From: CAZRIP01 sp964600165
GTDB taxonomy: Bacteria > Elusimicrobiota > Elusimicrobia > UBA1565 > UBA9628
Direction: 5' to 3'
DNA: 7,355 bases
Assembly: GCA_964600165.1 (NCBI GenBank)
Contig: CAZRIP010000145.1
Coordinates: forward strand, 1 to 7,355
This document shows positions 1 through 7,180 of this stretch, one piece after another; positions within the stretch are counted from its first letter, which is position 1, and each line of letters starts with the position of its first letter. The notes under the pieces are model-generated. The model did no database searches. It was not told the origin of the DNA and was given only the letters and a program-made list of their open reading frames with translations. Both the position numbers and the translations under genes were made by a program.

Positions 1-54
1 GCCTTCCGGATCGCTTCCGTCAAGGTAAATCAGATCCAGACGCACGTCCGCTAG
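1..54 (+). CDS. C-terminal tail of an unrecognised protein (partial at window start)
   Basis: Frame 1 is open from the first base to a TAG at 52-54 and encodes 17 residues, AFRIASVKVNQIQTHVR. Nearly all third positions are G or C, as in the real genes of this window, whereas the alternative frame over the same bases is much poorer in G/C third positions. I therefore infer that this is the true end of an upstream gene. The tail is too short to assign to a family. It lies in the same frame as the kinase that follows, but two stops (TAG at 52, TGA at 64) and a palindromic element separate them. It could therefore be either an independent upstream gene or the detached N-terminal part of the same kinase; the sequence in view does not settle this. 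Confidence 0.4.
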   Translation, partial: AFRIASVKVNQIQTHVR

Positions 55-66
55 GTGGCCCGATGA

Positions 67-948
67 ACCCGCTTTCGTGGCGCAGGCACTCCTGCCTGCC
101 GGGTCGAGACTCATCTCGACCCTGTTGCGCCGCTCGGGCGCTGGCGCTGGATCGAGGACGAGTCGTGGCTCGACGAGCGCTCCGGGTCCGTCGTCGGAGT
201 CTGGACCGACCTGACGGAGCGCCGCCGCGCCGCGGCCGACCTGGCCGAGACGCGGCGCGACGCCGCGCGCCTGCGCCAGCAGCTGCTGCGCCTGATGACG
301 GCGACGTCCCATTCGCTGCGCACGCCGGCGCGCCAGCTCGTGAGCTTGGCCGACATCATCGCGCGCCAAGCCGGCGAGAGCGGCCTGACGACGCTCCTCG
401 ACCGCCTGCGCGAGTCCGCGAGCTCGGTCGAGCGGCGCCTCGCGCTGCTCGCGAGCTACTCCGAGAGCGTGCTTTCGCCGCCGCGGCTTTCCGACGTCGA
501 CGCCCAAAAAGCGCTTCGGGGCGCGCTCGCGGACGAGGCCGCGGTGATCGAAGAAAAGCGCGCCGTCGTCACCCACGATCCGCTGCCGCGCCTGCGCGCC
601 GATCCCGCGCGGCTGCGCGAGGTGCTCGCGCGGCTCGTCGACAACGCCGCGCGCCACGGCGGCGACCGCCCGCGCGCGCACGTGTGGGCGCAGCGGCGCG
701 AGGCGGACTGGGTGATCTTCGTGCGCGACCACGGACTCGGCATGGACCGCGAGCGGCTGCGCTGGCTTTTCGCGCCGTTCGACGCGAGCGAGACCAAACC
801 GGGAGGCACCGGTCCGTCGCTCGGCTTGGCCGTCTGCCGCGAGCTCGTCGAGAGCATGGGCGGGACGCTCTGGGCCGTGTCGGAGCCCGGCGTCGGCTCG
901 ACGTTCTCGTTTTCCCTGCCGCCGAGCTCCGAGGAGGCGGCGCCGTGA
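67..948 (+). CDS. PAS-histidine kinase with disrupted 5' end
   Basis: Frame 1 is open from just after a TGA (64-66) to TGA 946-948. In order it encodes the C-terminal strands of a PAS domain (about 136-215, GRWRWIEDES then VVGVWTDLTERRR), a short coiled linker, a HisKA-type phosphoacceptor helix with SHSLRTP (His codon at 310-312), and a HATPase_c domain: N box LVDNAARHGG (Asn codon 643-645), G1 DHGLGMD (727 on), G2 GGTGPSLGL (802 on) and the final GSTFSFSLP strand. The catalytic core looks complete, so autophosphorylation is plausible. The 5' end is odd. The first in-frame ATG is 295, only six codons before the phosphoacceptor His and without a Shine-Dalgarno, while PAS and linker coding starts earlier with no usable start. 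ATG 63 has a fair AGGTGG upstream but reads another frame. The PAS N-terminal half is absent, at the palindromic element. I annotate the open frame and regard the gene as probably N-terminally truncated or frameshifted. Partner: the coupled regulator at 945. Confidence 0.75.
   Translation, partial: TRFRGAGTPACRVETHLDPVAPLGRWRWIEDESWLDERSGSVVGVWTDLTERRRAAADLAETRRDAARLRQQLLRLMTATSHSLRTPARQLVSLADIIARQAGESGLTTLLDRLRESASSVERRLALLASYSESVLSPPRLSDVDAQKALRGALADEAAVIEEKRAVVTHDPLPRLRADPARLREVLARLVDNAARHGGDRPRAHVWAQRREADWVIFVRDHGLGMDRERLRWLFAPFDASETKPGGTGPSLGLAVCRELVESMGGTLWAVSEPGVGSTFSFSLPPSSEEAAP
79..131. repeat. Double-hairpin palindromic element, possible interspersed repeat
   Basis: Two perfect hairpins sit side by side: arms GCAGGC (82-87) and GCCTGC (94-99) around a 6-base loop, then arms GGGTCGAGA (101-109) and TCTCGACCC (114-122) around a 4-base loop CTCA. 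An outer pair, GGCGCA (79-84) and TGCGCC (126-131), could close both into a three-way junction, although it competes with the first hairpin for three bases. The density of perfect pairing in 53 bases is far above its surroundings. There is no T-run after it, so it is not an obvious intrinsic terminator. It falls where the kinase's PAS domain is broken off. I infer a small dispersed palindromic element of the REP/MITE type; only one copy is visible here, so dispersion is unproven. Confidence 0.55.
931..937 (+). promoter_or_regulatory. Shine-Dalgarno for the response regulator
   Basis: GAGGAGG ends 7 bases before the GTG at 945. It lies inside the last codons of the kinase and decides the GTG start of the regulator, supporting translational coupling. 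Confidence 0.7.
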
Positions 949-1379
949 AGCCGCCCTGGCTGCTGGTCGTCGAGGACGAGGAGTCCGACGCGCTGATCCT
1001 GCGCGAGGCGTTGGCGGCCGCCAAGGGCTGCTCCAGCTGCCGGCTGGAGGTCGCGGCGACCTCCGCGGCGGGGCTCGAGCTGCTGCGCAAGTCGGTCGCG
1101 GCCGGCGCGCCGCCCGCGCTCGTGCTGCTCGACCTGCGGCTGCCCGGCGAGTCCGGCTTCAAGTTCCTCGAGCGGCTGCGCGCCGACCCCGCGCTCCCAC
1201 TGCTTCCGGTGATCGTGCTGACGACCTCCCGGTCCCATACCGACGTGCGCGAGGCTTACGCTCGCGGCGCCAACGCTTTCGTGGTCAAGCCCTCGGGCTT
1301 CGACGACTGCGTGCGGCTCGTGGAGTCGCTGCTCGGCTTCTGGCTCGGCCACGCGCTCCTGCCGACGAGAGTCGACTAG
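945..1379 (+). CDS. Single-domain response regulator (Rcp1/CheY-like receiver)
   Basis: This 144-residue protein is a stand-alone receiver domain with no output domain. The GTG start overlaps the kinase stop (GTGA) and has a strong GAGGAGG upstream. Visible receiver signatures are the acidic pocket E10-D11-E12 after strand 1, the phosphoacceptor D63 in LLDLRLPG, T93/T94 after strand 4 (VIVLTTS) and the K115-P116 pair (FVVKPSG). The C-terminus, ESLLGFWLGHALLP, resembles the FWL...LP ending typical of Rcp1-type regulators that pair with phytochrome or PAS-type histidine kinases (family knowledge). It is expected to be phosphorylated by the overlapping kinase and to act through protein contacts. 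The CheB/CheR hybrid 31 bases downstream lacks its own receiver domain, so it is a conceivable target (inference). Confidence 0.92.
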   Translation: MKPPWLLVVEDEESDALILREALAAAKGCSSCRLEVAATSAAGLELLRKSVAAGAPPALVLLDLRLPGESGFKFLERLRADPALPLLPVIVLTTSRSHTDVREAYARGANAFVVKPSGFDDCVRLVESLLGFWLGHALLPTRVD

Positions 1380-1410
1380 GATATTTCCCTATCGTAGGCG
1401 AATAAAGACT

Positions 1411-4356
1411 ATGATGAGGACGATGCCTCGCAAAGCCCGCCGCCCGCGCGGCCTCCCGCGCCGCCCGCCGCCCGCCGCGAAAGCGGCGCAGCCGCTGACC
1501 GTCGTCGGCATCGGCGCCTCGGCCGGCGGCCTCGAGGCCATGACGCGCTTCTTTCGCAGCCTGCGCCCCGACCTCGGCATGGCCTACGTCGTGATCCAGC
1601 ACTTGGCCCCCGACCACGAGAGCAACCTGCCGGAGATCATCCAGCGCGTCACGAAGATGCCGGTGCGCGCGGCCGAGACCTCTCGGTTCATGCGGCCCGA
1701 CGAGGTCTGCGTGATCCCTCCCAACACCGAGCTCTCCATCGAGGAGGGCCGGATGCTCGTCTCGCGCCGCCAGGGCTCGCCGGGTCACTCCATGCCGATC
1801 GACTCCTTTTTGCGCTCGCTCGCGACGGACCAGCAAAGGCGGGCCGTGGCCGTGATCCTGTCGGGCTCGGGGCACGACGGGACGCTCGGCGCCAAGGCGG
1901 TCAAGGACGCAGGCGGGCTCGTCTTCGCCCAGGACTCGGAGTCGGCGGGCCAGCGCAGCATGCCCGAGAGCGCCGTCCACACCGGCGCCGTGGACTTCGT
2001 GCTCCCGCCCGAAGGCATCGCCCTGGAGCTCGCGCGGCTGTCGCGTCATCCGTATCTCATCCATGGCCCGCGCCCGGCCGGGCTGCTGCCGCCGGACGAG
2101 CGCAGCTTGCGGCGCATCTTCGAGCTCGTCAAGAAGGCCACCGGCGTCGACTTCTCGCTTTATAAGGCCACCACCGTCGGGCGGCGGCTGCAGCGCCGTC
2201 TCATGGTCCACAAGCTCGACAGCGTCGAGAAATACGTCGAGCTGCTCGAGAAGAGCCCGGATGAGGTCCGCGCCTTCTGCGAGGAGACGCTGATCCACGT
2301 CACGCACTTCTTCCGGGAGCCCGAGGCTTTCGACGCCATCGTCAAGAAGGCCCTGCCGCGGATCCTCAAAGCCGGGCCCAGGGACGCCCCGATCCGCGTC
2401 TGGGTGCCCGGCTGCTCGACCGGCGAAGAGGCGTACTCGCTCGCGATCTGCCTGTTGGACGCCCTGGGAGACCGCGCCAACGCGCGTTCGCTGCAGGTCT
2501 TCGCCACGGACGTCAGCGAGGCGGCCATCGACCGCGCGCGCGTCGGAGTCTACCCCGAGGGCATCCGCGACGACGTCCCGGCGCGGCTCTTGCGCCGCTA
2601 CTTCACCAAGACCGAGCGCGGGTTCCAGGTGACGAAGATCGTGCGCGACGCCTGCGTCTTCGCCAAGCAAAACCTCGCCAAGGACCCTCCGTTCGCGAAC
2701 GTGGACATCATCAGCTGCCGCAACGTGCTGATCTATCTCGAGCCCGCGCTGCAGCGCAAGGTCCTGCCCGTCTTTCACTACGCGTTGAAGCCGTCCGGGG
2801 CGCTTCTGCTCGGAAGCGCCGAGACCGTCGGCGACTTCCCCTCGCTTTTTTCGGCCGCCGACAAGAAGGCGCGCCTCTACTTCAAGAAGCCGGACGGCGG
2901 GACGGCTCCTCGCATGGACATGGGCGAGCGCCAAGTTCCGGACGCGGTCGAGAAGGCTCCTAGGTCCAAGGCGTACGCGGGCGCCCCTCCCGCCTGGGCG
3001 GAATCCGACGTGCAGAAGGCCGCCGACCGCCTGTTGTTGTCGCGCTTCGCGCCGGCCGGCGTCGTGATCGACTCCGAGCTCAACATCCTGCAGTTCCGCG
3101 GCGAGATCAGCAGGTTCCTCAAGCCGGCGCCCGGCAAGGCGAGCCTGAGCCTGCTCAGGATGCTGCCCGACGAGGCCCACGCCACGCTGCACGCGATGAT
3201 CATCCGGGCGAAGAAGTCCGACGCCGCGGTTCGGGAGGACGACGTCGCCCTCGGCGCGCCGCAGCGCGGGCCGCGCGTGTCCATCGAGGTGCTCCCGTTC
3301 CACGGTGCCGTGAGCGGCGAGAAGTGCTTCCTCGTGCTCTTCGAGAAGGCCCGCGTCGAGCCCGTCCCCAAGATCCAATCCAAGCGGGCCAAGGGCCTCG
3401 CGGACGAGCGCGCCTACGAGAAGCTGCGCAAGGACCTGTCGGCCACCAAGGAATACCTCCAGGCCATCATCGAGGACCACGAGGCCTCCAACGAGGAGCT
3501 CAAGGCCGCCAACGAGGAGATCATCTCCTCCAACGAGGAGCTCCAAAGCACCAACGAGGAGCTCGAGACGGCCAAGGAGGAGCTGCAAGCCGCCAACGAG
3601 GAGTTGACCACCCTCAACGAGGAGCTGCACACGCGCAACCTCGACTTGAACGTCGTCAACAACGACCTCGTCAACCTGCTGGCGAGCGTCCACATGCCGA
3701 TCGTGATGCTGAGCAGCGACCTGCGCATCCGGCGCTTCACGCCGCTCGCCGAGCGCGTGATGAACCTCATCCCGTCCGACATCGGAAGGCCGATCACCGA
3801 CATCAAGCTCAAGCTCGACATACCGGAGCTCGAGCGGCTGATCGTCGAGGTCATGGAGAACGTCAGCACGCGCGAGCTCGAGGTCCGCGACCGGGACGGG
3901 CGCTGGTATTCCCTGCGCATCAGGCCCTACAGGACGACCGACAACAAGATCGACGGCGTGGTGCTCGTGCTCGTCGACATCGACGACGTCAAGCAGGCCA
4001 TGTTCTCGCTGCGCGAGAACACGATGTTCGCCGAGGCGGTCCTCGACATGGTGCGCGACGGCGTCGTCGTGTTGGACGCGGACTTCCAGGTCCGCTCGGT
4101 CAACGCCGTCTTCGGGCGCGCCGTCGACTCCGGCCGCTCCGCCATCGGACGCTCTTTCTTCGATCTCGCCGGCGGCCGCTGGAACGTGCCCGAGCTGCGC
4201 AAGGCGCTCGACAAGCTCGCCGCGAGCGGCCATCCGTTCTCCGACTTGAAGGTCAAGAACTCGGGCGGCGGCGCCGTGATCAGCGCGCGGCGGCTCCTCG
4301 ACCACGGCCGGCCGGCCGTGCTGGTCTTGACGATCGCCTGGACGCCGAGCCGCTAG
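1411..4356 (+). CDS. CheB methylesterase-CheR methyltransferase-PAS-PAS hybrid protein
   Basis: The 981-residue fusion has these parts in order: a basic Pro/Arg-rich leader (1-27); a CheB methylesterase domain (about 29-213) with the catalytic triad S37 (GASAGG), H64 (VIQHLAP) and D156 (SGSGHDGT); a CheR methyltransferase domain (about 225-493) with VTHFFRE (297-303), the SAM-binding VPGCSTGEEAYS (332-343), the acidic TDVSE (366-370) and SCRNVLIYLEP (435-445); a linker; a long coiled coil (about 665-755) with seven (N/K)EE(L/I) heptads; a PAS domain (about 757-862); and a second PAS domain (about 870-980) at the very C-terminus. CheR methylates and CheB demethylates receptor glutamates. Both active sites look intact. 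There is no CheB receiver domain and no HisKA/HATPase, although many relatives of this family carry a kinase after the PAS domains. ATG 1411 is followed by ATGs at 1414 and 1423; none has a convincing Shine-Dalgarno, so the exact start is uncertain. No chemoreceptor or CheA/CheW is nearby, so its substrate is unknown; a role with the adjacent kinase and regulator is inferred from position. Confidence 0.95.
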   Translation: MMRTMPRKARRPRGLPRRPPPAAKAAQPLTVVGIGASAGGLEAMTRFFRSLRPDLGMAYVVIQHLAPDHESNLPEIIQRVTKMPVRAAETSRFMRPDEVCVIPPNTELSIEEGRMLVSRRQGSPGHSMPIDSFLRSLATDQQRRAVAVILSGSGHDGTLGAKAVKDAGGLVFAQDSESAGQRSMPESAVHTGAVDFVLPPEGIALELARLSRHPYLIHGPRPAGLLPPDERSLRRIFELVKKATGVDFSLYKATTVGRRLQRRLMVHKLDSVEKYVELLEKSPDEVRAFCEETLIHVTHFFREPEAFDAIVKKALPRILKAGPRDAPIRVWVPGCSTGEEAYSLAICLLDALGDRANARSLQVFATDVSEAAIDRARVGVYPEGIRDDVPARLLRRYFTKTERGFQVTKIVRDACVFAKQNLAKDPPFANVDIISCRNVLIYLEPALQRKVLPVFHYALKPSGALLLGSAETVGDFPSLFSAADKKARLYFKKPDGGTAPRMDMGERQVPDAVEKAPRSKAYAGAPPAWAESDVQKAADRLLLSRFAPAGVVIDSELNILQFRGEISRFLKPAPGKASLSLLRMLPDEAHATLHAMIIRAKKSDAAVREDDVALGAPQRGPRVSIEVLPFHGAVSGEKCFLVLFEKARVEPVPKIQSKRAKGLADERAYEKLRKDLSATKEYLQAIIEDHEASNEELKAANEEIISSNEELQSTNEELETAKEELQAANEELTTLNEELHTRNLDLNVVNNDLVNLLASVHMPIVMLSSDLRIRRFTPLAERVMNLIPSDIGRPITDIKLKLDIPELERLIVEVMENVSTRELEVRDRDGRWYSLRIRPYRTTDNKIDGVVLVLVDIDDVKQAMFSLRENTMFAEAVLDMVRDGVVVLDADFQVRSVNAVFGRAVDSGRSAIGRSFFDLAGGRWNVPELRKALDKLAASGHPFSDLKVKNSGGGAVISARRLLDHGRPAVLVLTIAWTPSR
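3490..3627 (+). repeat. Seven-heptad (N/K)EE(L/I) coiled-coil repeat inside the CheB/CheR hybrid
   Basis: Residues 694-739 of the hybrid repeat (N/K)-E-E-(L/I) every seven residues without a break: N694, N701, N708, N715, K722, N729, N736. At DNA level this is a 21-base period built around aacgaggagct. It marks the signalling coiled coil between the CheR and PAS parts. The same motif is common in this protein family, so I take it as structural and not as a mobile or unstable repeat. Confidence 0.85.
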
Positions 4357-4362
4357 ACGGCT
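4348..4362. other. Small inverted repeat spanning two converging stop codons
   Basis: AGCCG (4348-4352) and CGGCT (4358-4362) form a 5-bp stem around a 5-base loop that contains the TAG of the CheB/CheR hybrid (4354-4356) and reaches the toxin remnant's stop (4361-4363). Only 4 bases separate the convergent genes. There is no T-run on either side, so it is at best a weak bidirectional end signal. Confidence 0.2.
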
Positions 4363-4507
4363 AGAGCTCGTCGGGCCGGCGTCGCGCGCCGTGAACGACG
4401 GCGAGCAGATCGACGCGTCCGGCCTTCACGCGATACGCGATGATGAAGGTCGTCCCGGGGACGACCAGCTCGCGCGTGCCCGCCAGCCGCGTCCAGGCGA
4501 CTTTCAA
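4361..4507 (-). pseudogene. ParE-like toxin remnant with internal in-frame deletion
   Basis: A TTG start at 4507 overlaps the antitoxin stop (TTGA) and reads 48 residues to TAG at 4361. The protein begins LKVAWTR, the usual first strand of RelE/ParE-superfamily toxins, and jumps directly into LAGTRELVVPG, the strand that normally comes after two helices, then finishes normally with IAYRVKAGRVDLLAVVHGARRRP. ParE-family toxins are usually about 90-100 residues, so roughly 45-50 residues (the helical hairpin and its lead-in) are missing between residues 7 and 8. The frame is maintained and both ends are recognisable, which points to a clean internal deletion of a once-normal gene. Loss of the helical hairpin probably abolishes folding and antitoxin binding; this is inference. 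A longer reading frame upstream to 4606 exists only because it overlaps the antitoxin in another frame. A functional mini-protein cannot be excluded. Confidence 0.75.
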
Positions 4508-4740
4508 CGCCGTCGGCGCGCGAACGTGGAAGCTGCTTCCGAGGCTGCGGCGAATTTCCCGGCGTCGGCTTGGCGCAGACCTTCCTTGATGTGCGCCGTC
4601 TGCCACTCGTGGACCGCCAGGTAGCTGGCGACGGCCTCGTTGAGGACGTAGCTGCGGTCCCGATCGAGGATAGAGGCGACGGCGTCGAGCGCCCGGGCCT
4701 TGCGCGAGTCGAGGCGGAACGTGACGGTCTTCTTTTTCAT
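4504..4740 (-). CDS. Ribbon-helix-helix antitoxin (ParD/CopG-like)
   Basis: The 78-residue protein opens with MKKKTVTFRLD, the DNA-contacting beta strand of ribbon-helix-helix repressors, followed by helix A (about 12-24) and helix B with RSYVLNEAVASYL (29-41). The C-terminal part (HEWQTAHIKEGLRQADAGKF, 44-63) resembles the toxin-binding arm of ParD-type antitoxins. The last residues are Ala/Arg-rich (ASEAASTFARRRR); in relatives I would expect a more acidic segment ending near FARW, so the arm may have drifted after toxin damage (inference). Its likely role is to bind its own promoter as a dimer and formerly to neutralise the ParE-like toxin whose start overlaps its stop. ATG 4740 lies 8 bases after a -10 box with no Shine-Dalgarno, so a leaderless transcript is likely. 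The palindrome at 4742-4768 is a plausible operator. Confidence 0.88.
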   Translation of the reverse strand: MKKKTVTFRLDSRKARALDAVASILDRDRSYVLNEAVASYLAVHEWQTAHIKEGLRQADAGKFAAASEAASTFARRRR

Positions 4741-4741
4741 C

Positions 4742-4768
4742 TTACGATAGCATACGGCGTGATCGTAA
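4742..4768. promoter_or_regulatory. Candidate operator for the antitoxin (inverted repeat around the -10)
   Basis: Perfect 7-base arms TTACGAT (4742-4748) and ATCGTAA (4762-4768) are separated by 13 bases. One arm lies between the -10 and the ATG, the other in the -35/-10 spacer, so a bound ribbon-helix-helix dimer or tetramer would block RNA polymerase. Autoregulation is the rule for this antitoxin class; the assignment of this site is inference. Confidence 0.55.
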
Positions 4769-4777
4769 AGAATACAA
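4749..4777 (-). promoter_or_regulatory. Promoter of the toxin-antitoxin locus
   Basis: On the minus strand TTGTAT (4777-4772) and TATGCT (4754-4749) are spaced by exactly 17 bases, matching 3/6 and 4/6 of the sigma-70 consensus. The -10 ends 8 bases before the antitoxin ATG, which places transcription start within about 0-2 bases of the start codon. Confidence 0.55.
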
Positions 4778-4803
4778 GAGAAGATCCGCGCCGGACGAGC
4801 CGG

Positions 4804-6406
<1,603 letters not shown>

Positions 6407-6414
<8 letters not shown>

Positions 6415-7105
6415 GCGAGCCTCCTTCGGCGGGGCCGTGCGCGACGACGACGAGACAACGGGATACGACGCGCTCGGCGAGAAAAATCGGCGGGCGGCCC
6501 AGCTCCTCCCACCTTCGTCGGGCGTCTCCGTGAAGAGCGACGGCGCCGGCTTCGACGCGGACGTCGGTCGGGGCGCAGGAAAATCCCAGGCCCAAGAGCT
6601 TCAGGACGGCCTCTTTCGAGCACCACAGGCGCGTCTGCGCCTCGGGCGAGTGCCCGGCGGCGGCGAGCTCGGACGCTCCGGCCACGAGGGCGAGGACTCC
6701 GGCGGTCTTCGGCGCGATCGGCTCGCAGTCGACGCCGATAGGCCCCGACTCCGACAGCGCGCAGACGGCCAAGCCGCCCGCGTGCGTGATCGAGATCTCG
6801 GGCCCCGTCGCGCCCATCGGCAGCCGGCAAACGGGACGGCCGGAGGGCTCATTGCCGATTTCGATCTCGGAAGCGGCCAGGTCGGCCCCCTGCCTTTGGA
6901 GCCATTTCGAGACGGCGCGCTTGGCGGCCATTCGCCCGGCGAGCCATTCGCGTCGCCGCAGGGTCGAGGCCAGGCGGTCGAACGCGGCGGTCTCGAGCGC
7001 CGAGAGCGGCCAGCCGACGGGACGGCGCGCGAGGGCGGAGTCGGCGTCGGTGACCGGGCAATAGACGGCCTGGGACAGGACCGAGCGGCTCAGCGTATCC
7101 CGCAT
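6407..7105 (-). CDS. 4'-phosphopantetheinyl transferase superfamily protein (Sfp/AcpS type)
   Basis: The 232-residue protein starts at ATG 7105. It has the family signatures: RREWLAGRMAAKRAV (51-65); SITHAGG (105-111) with H108; GPIGVDCEP (121-129), with Mg-binding D126 and E128; and RLWCSKEAVLKLLGLGF (159-175), with E165 as third metal ligand. The enzyme transfers phosphopantetheine from CoA to the serine of an acyl, polyketide or peptidyl carrier protein. Length and motif spacing fit the Sfp-like group rather than the about 120-residue AcpS. A GTG at 7150 would add 15 residues but runs into the divergent promoter; ATG 7105 is preferred because an extended -10 (TGCTAAAAT) ends exactly 8 bases before it. 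The stop overlaps the carboxylase start by 8 bases. Pairing with an acyl-CoA carboxylase suggests carrier-protein activation plus extender-unit supply, for polyketide or specialised lipid synthesis (inference). Confidence 0.92.
6420..6426 (-). promoter_or_regulatory. Shine-Dalgarno for the carboxylase subunit
   Basis: The minus strand reads AAGGAGG ending 5 bases before the ATG at 6414. It lies inside the last codons of the upstream transferase gene, so it both fixes the start and supports coupled translation. Confidence 0.85.
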
Positions 7106-7113
7106 GAAAGCCG

Positions 7114-7122
7114 ATTTTAGCA
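7114..7122 (-). promoter_or_regulatory. Extended -10 promoter of the transferase-carboxylase operon
   Basis: The minus strand reads TGC followed by TAAAAT (7119-7114), a TGn extended -10 with 5/6 matches to TATAAT. No -35-like hexamer is found 17-18 bases upstream, which an extended -10 can compensate for. It ends 8 bases before ATG 7105, with no Shine-Dalgarno between. Confidence 0.6.
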
Positions 7123-7143
7123 AATCCAGGCCGGTCCCGCGCC

Positions 7144-7172
7144 TTGACACCGACGGGCATTTCCGATATATT
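7144..7172 (+). promoter_or_regulatory. Strong sigma-70 promoter for the membrane protein gene
   Basis: A perfect -35 TTGACA (7144-7149), a 17-base spacer and TATATT (7167-7172, 5/6) form the best consensus promoter in the window. It ends 8 bases before ATG 7181 and no Shine-Dalgarno lies between, so the message is probably leaderless. It is divergent from the transferase promoter. Confidence 0.8.
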
Positions 7173-7180
7173 TTGTGACG

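Noticed and set aside
48..134. 5-base direct repeat CCGCT at 48-52 and 130-134 as a target-site duplication around the palindromic element
   Set aside because: Five bases of GC-rich sequence recur easily by chance, and removing the implied 82-base insert does not restore a common reading frame.
63..944. Frame-3 reading from ATG 63 that would fuse a 294-residue N-terminal part to the response regulator
   Set aside because: Arg/Ala-rich low-complexity translation over a region where frame 1 encodes clear kinase motifs; the regulator has its own GTG with a strong Shine-Dalgarno. ATG 63 may still be the relic of the kinase's own start.
1380..1410. Promoter for the CheB/CheR hybrid in the AT-richer 31-base gap
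   Set aside because: AATAAA and TATCGT are loosely -10-like but have no matching -35 and do not show the 8-base spacing to ATG seen at the three better promoters; co-transcription with the regulator is equally possible.
1285..4305. 1006-codon open frame antisense to the CheB/CheR hybrid
   Set aside because: It is the reverse-complement shadow of a real high-GC gene; the product is His/Val/Leu/Asp-rich low-complexity sequence with no domain, while the plus strand gives textbook CheB, CheR and PAS motifs.
4508..4606. N-terminal extension of the toxin frame to an ATG at 4606
   Set aside because: This part overlaps the antitoxin in another frame and has no toxin-like sequence; the TTG at 4507 overlaps the antitoxin stop and starts the recognisable strand.
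4780..4803. Possible terminator after the carboxylase stop (short TCCG/CGGA stem followed by pyrimidine-rich sequence on the minus strand)
   Set aside because: The stem is only 4 bp and the following run is mixed T/C; it also overlaps the antitoxin promoter region, so support is too weak.
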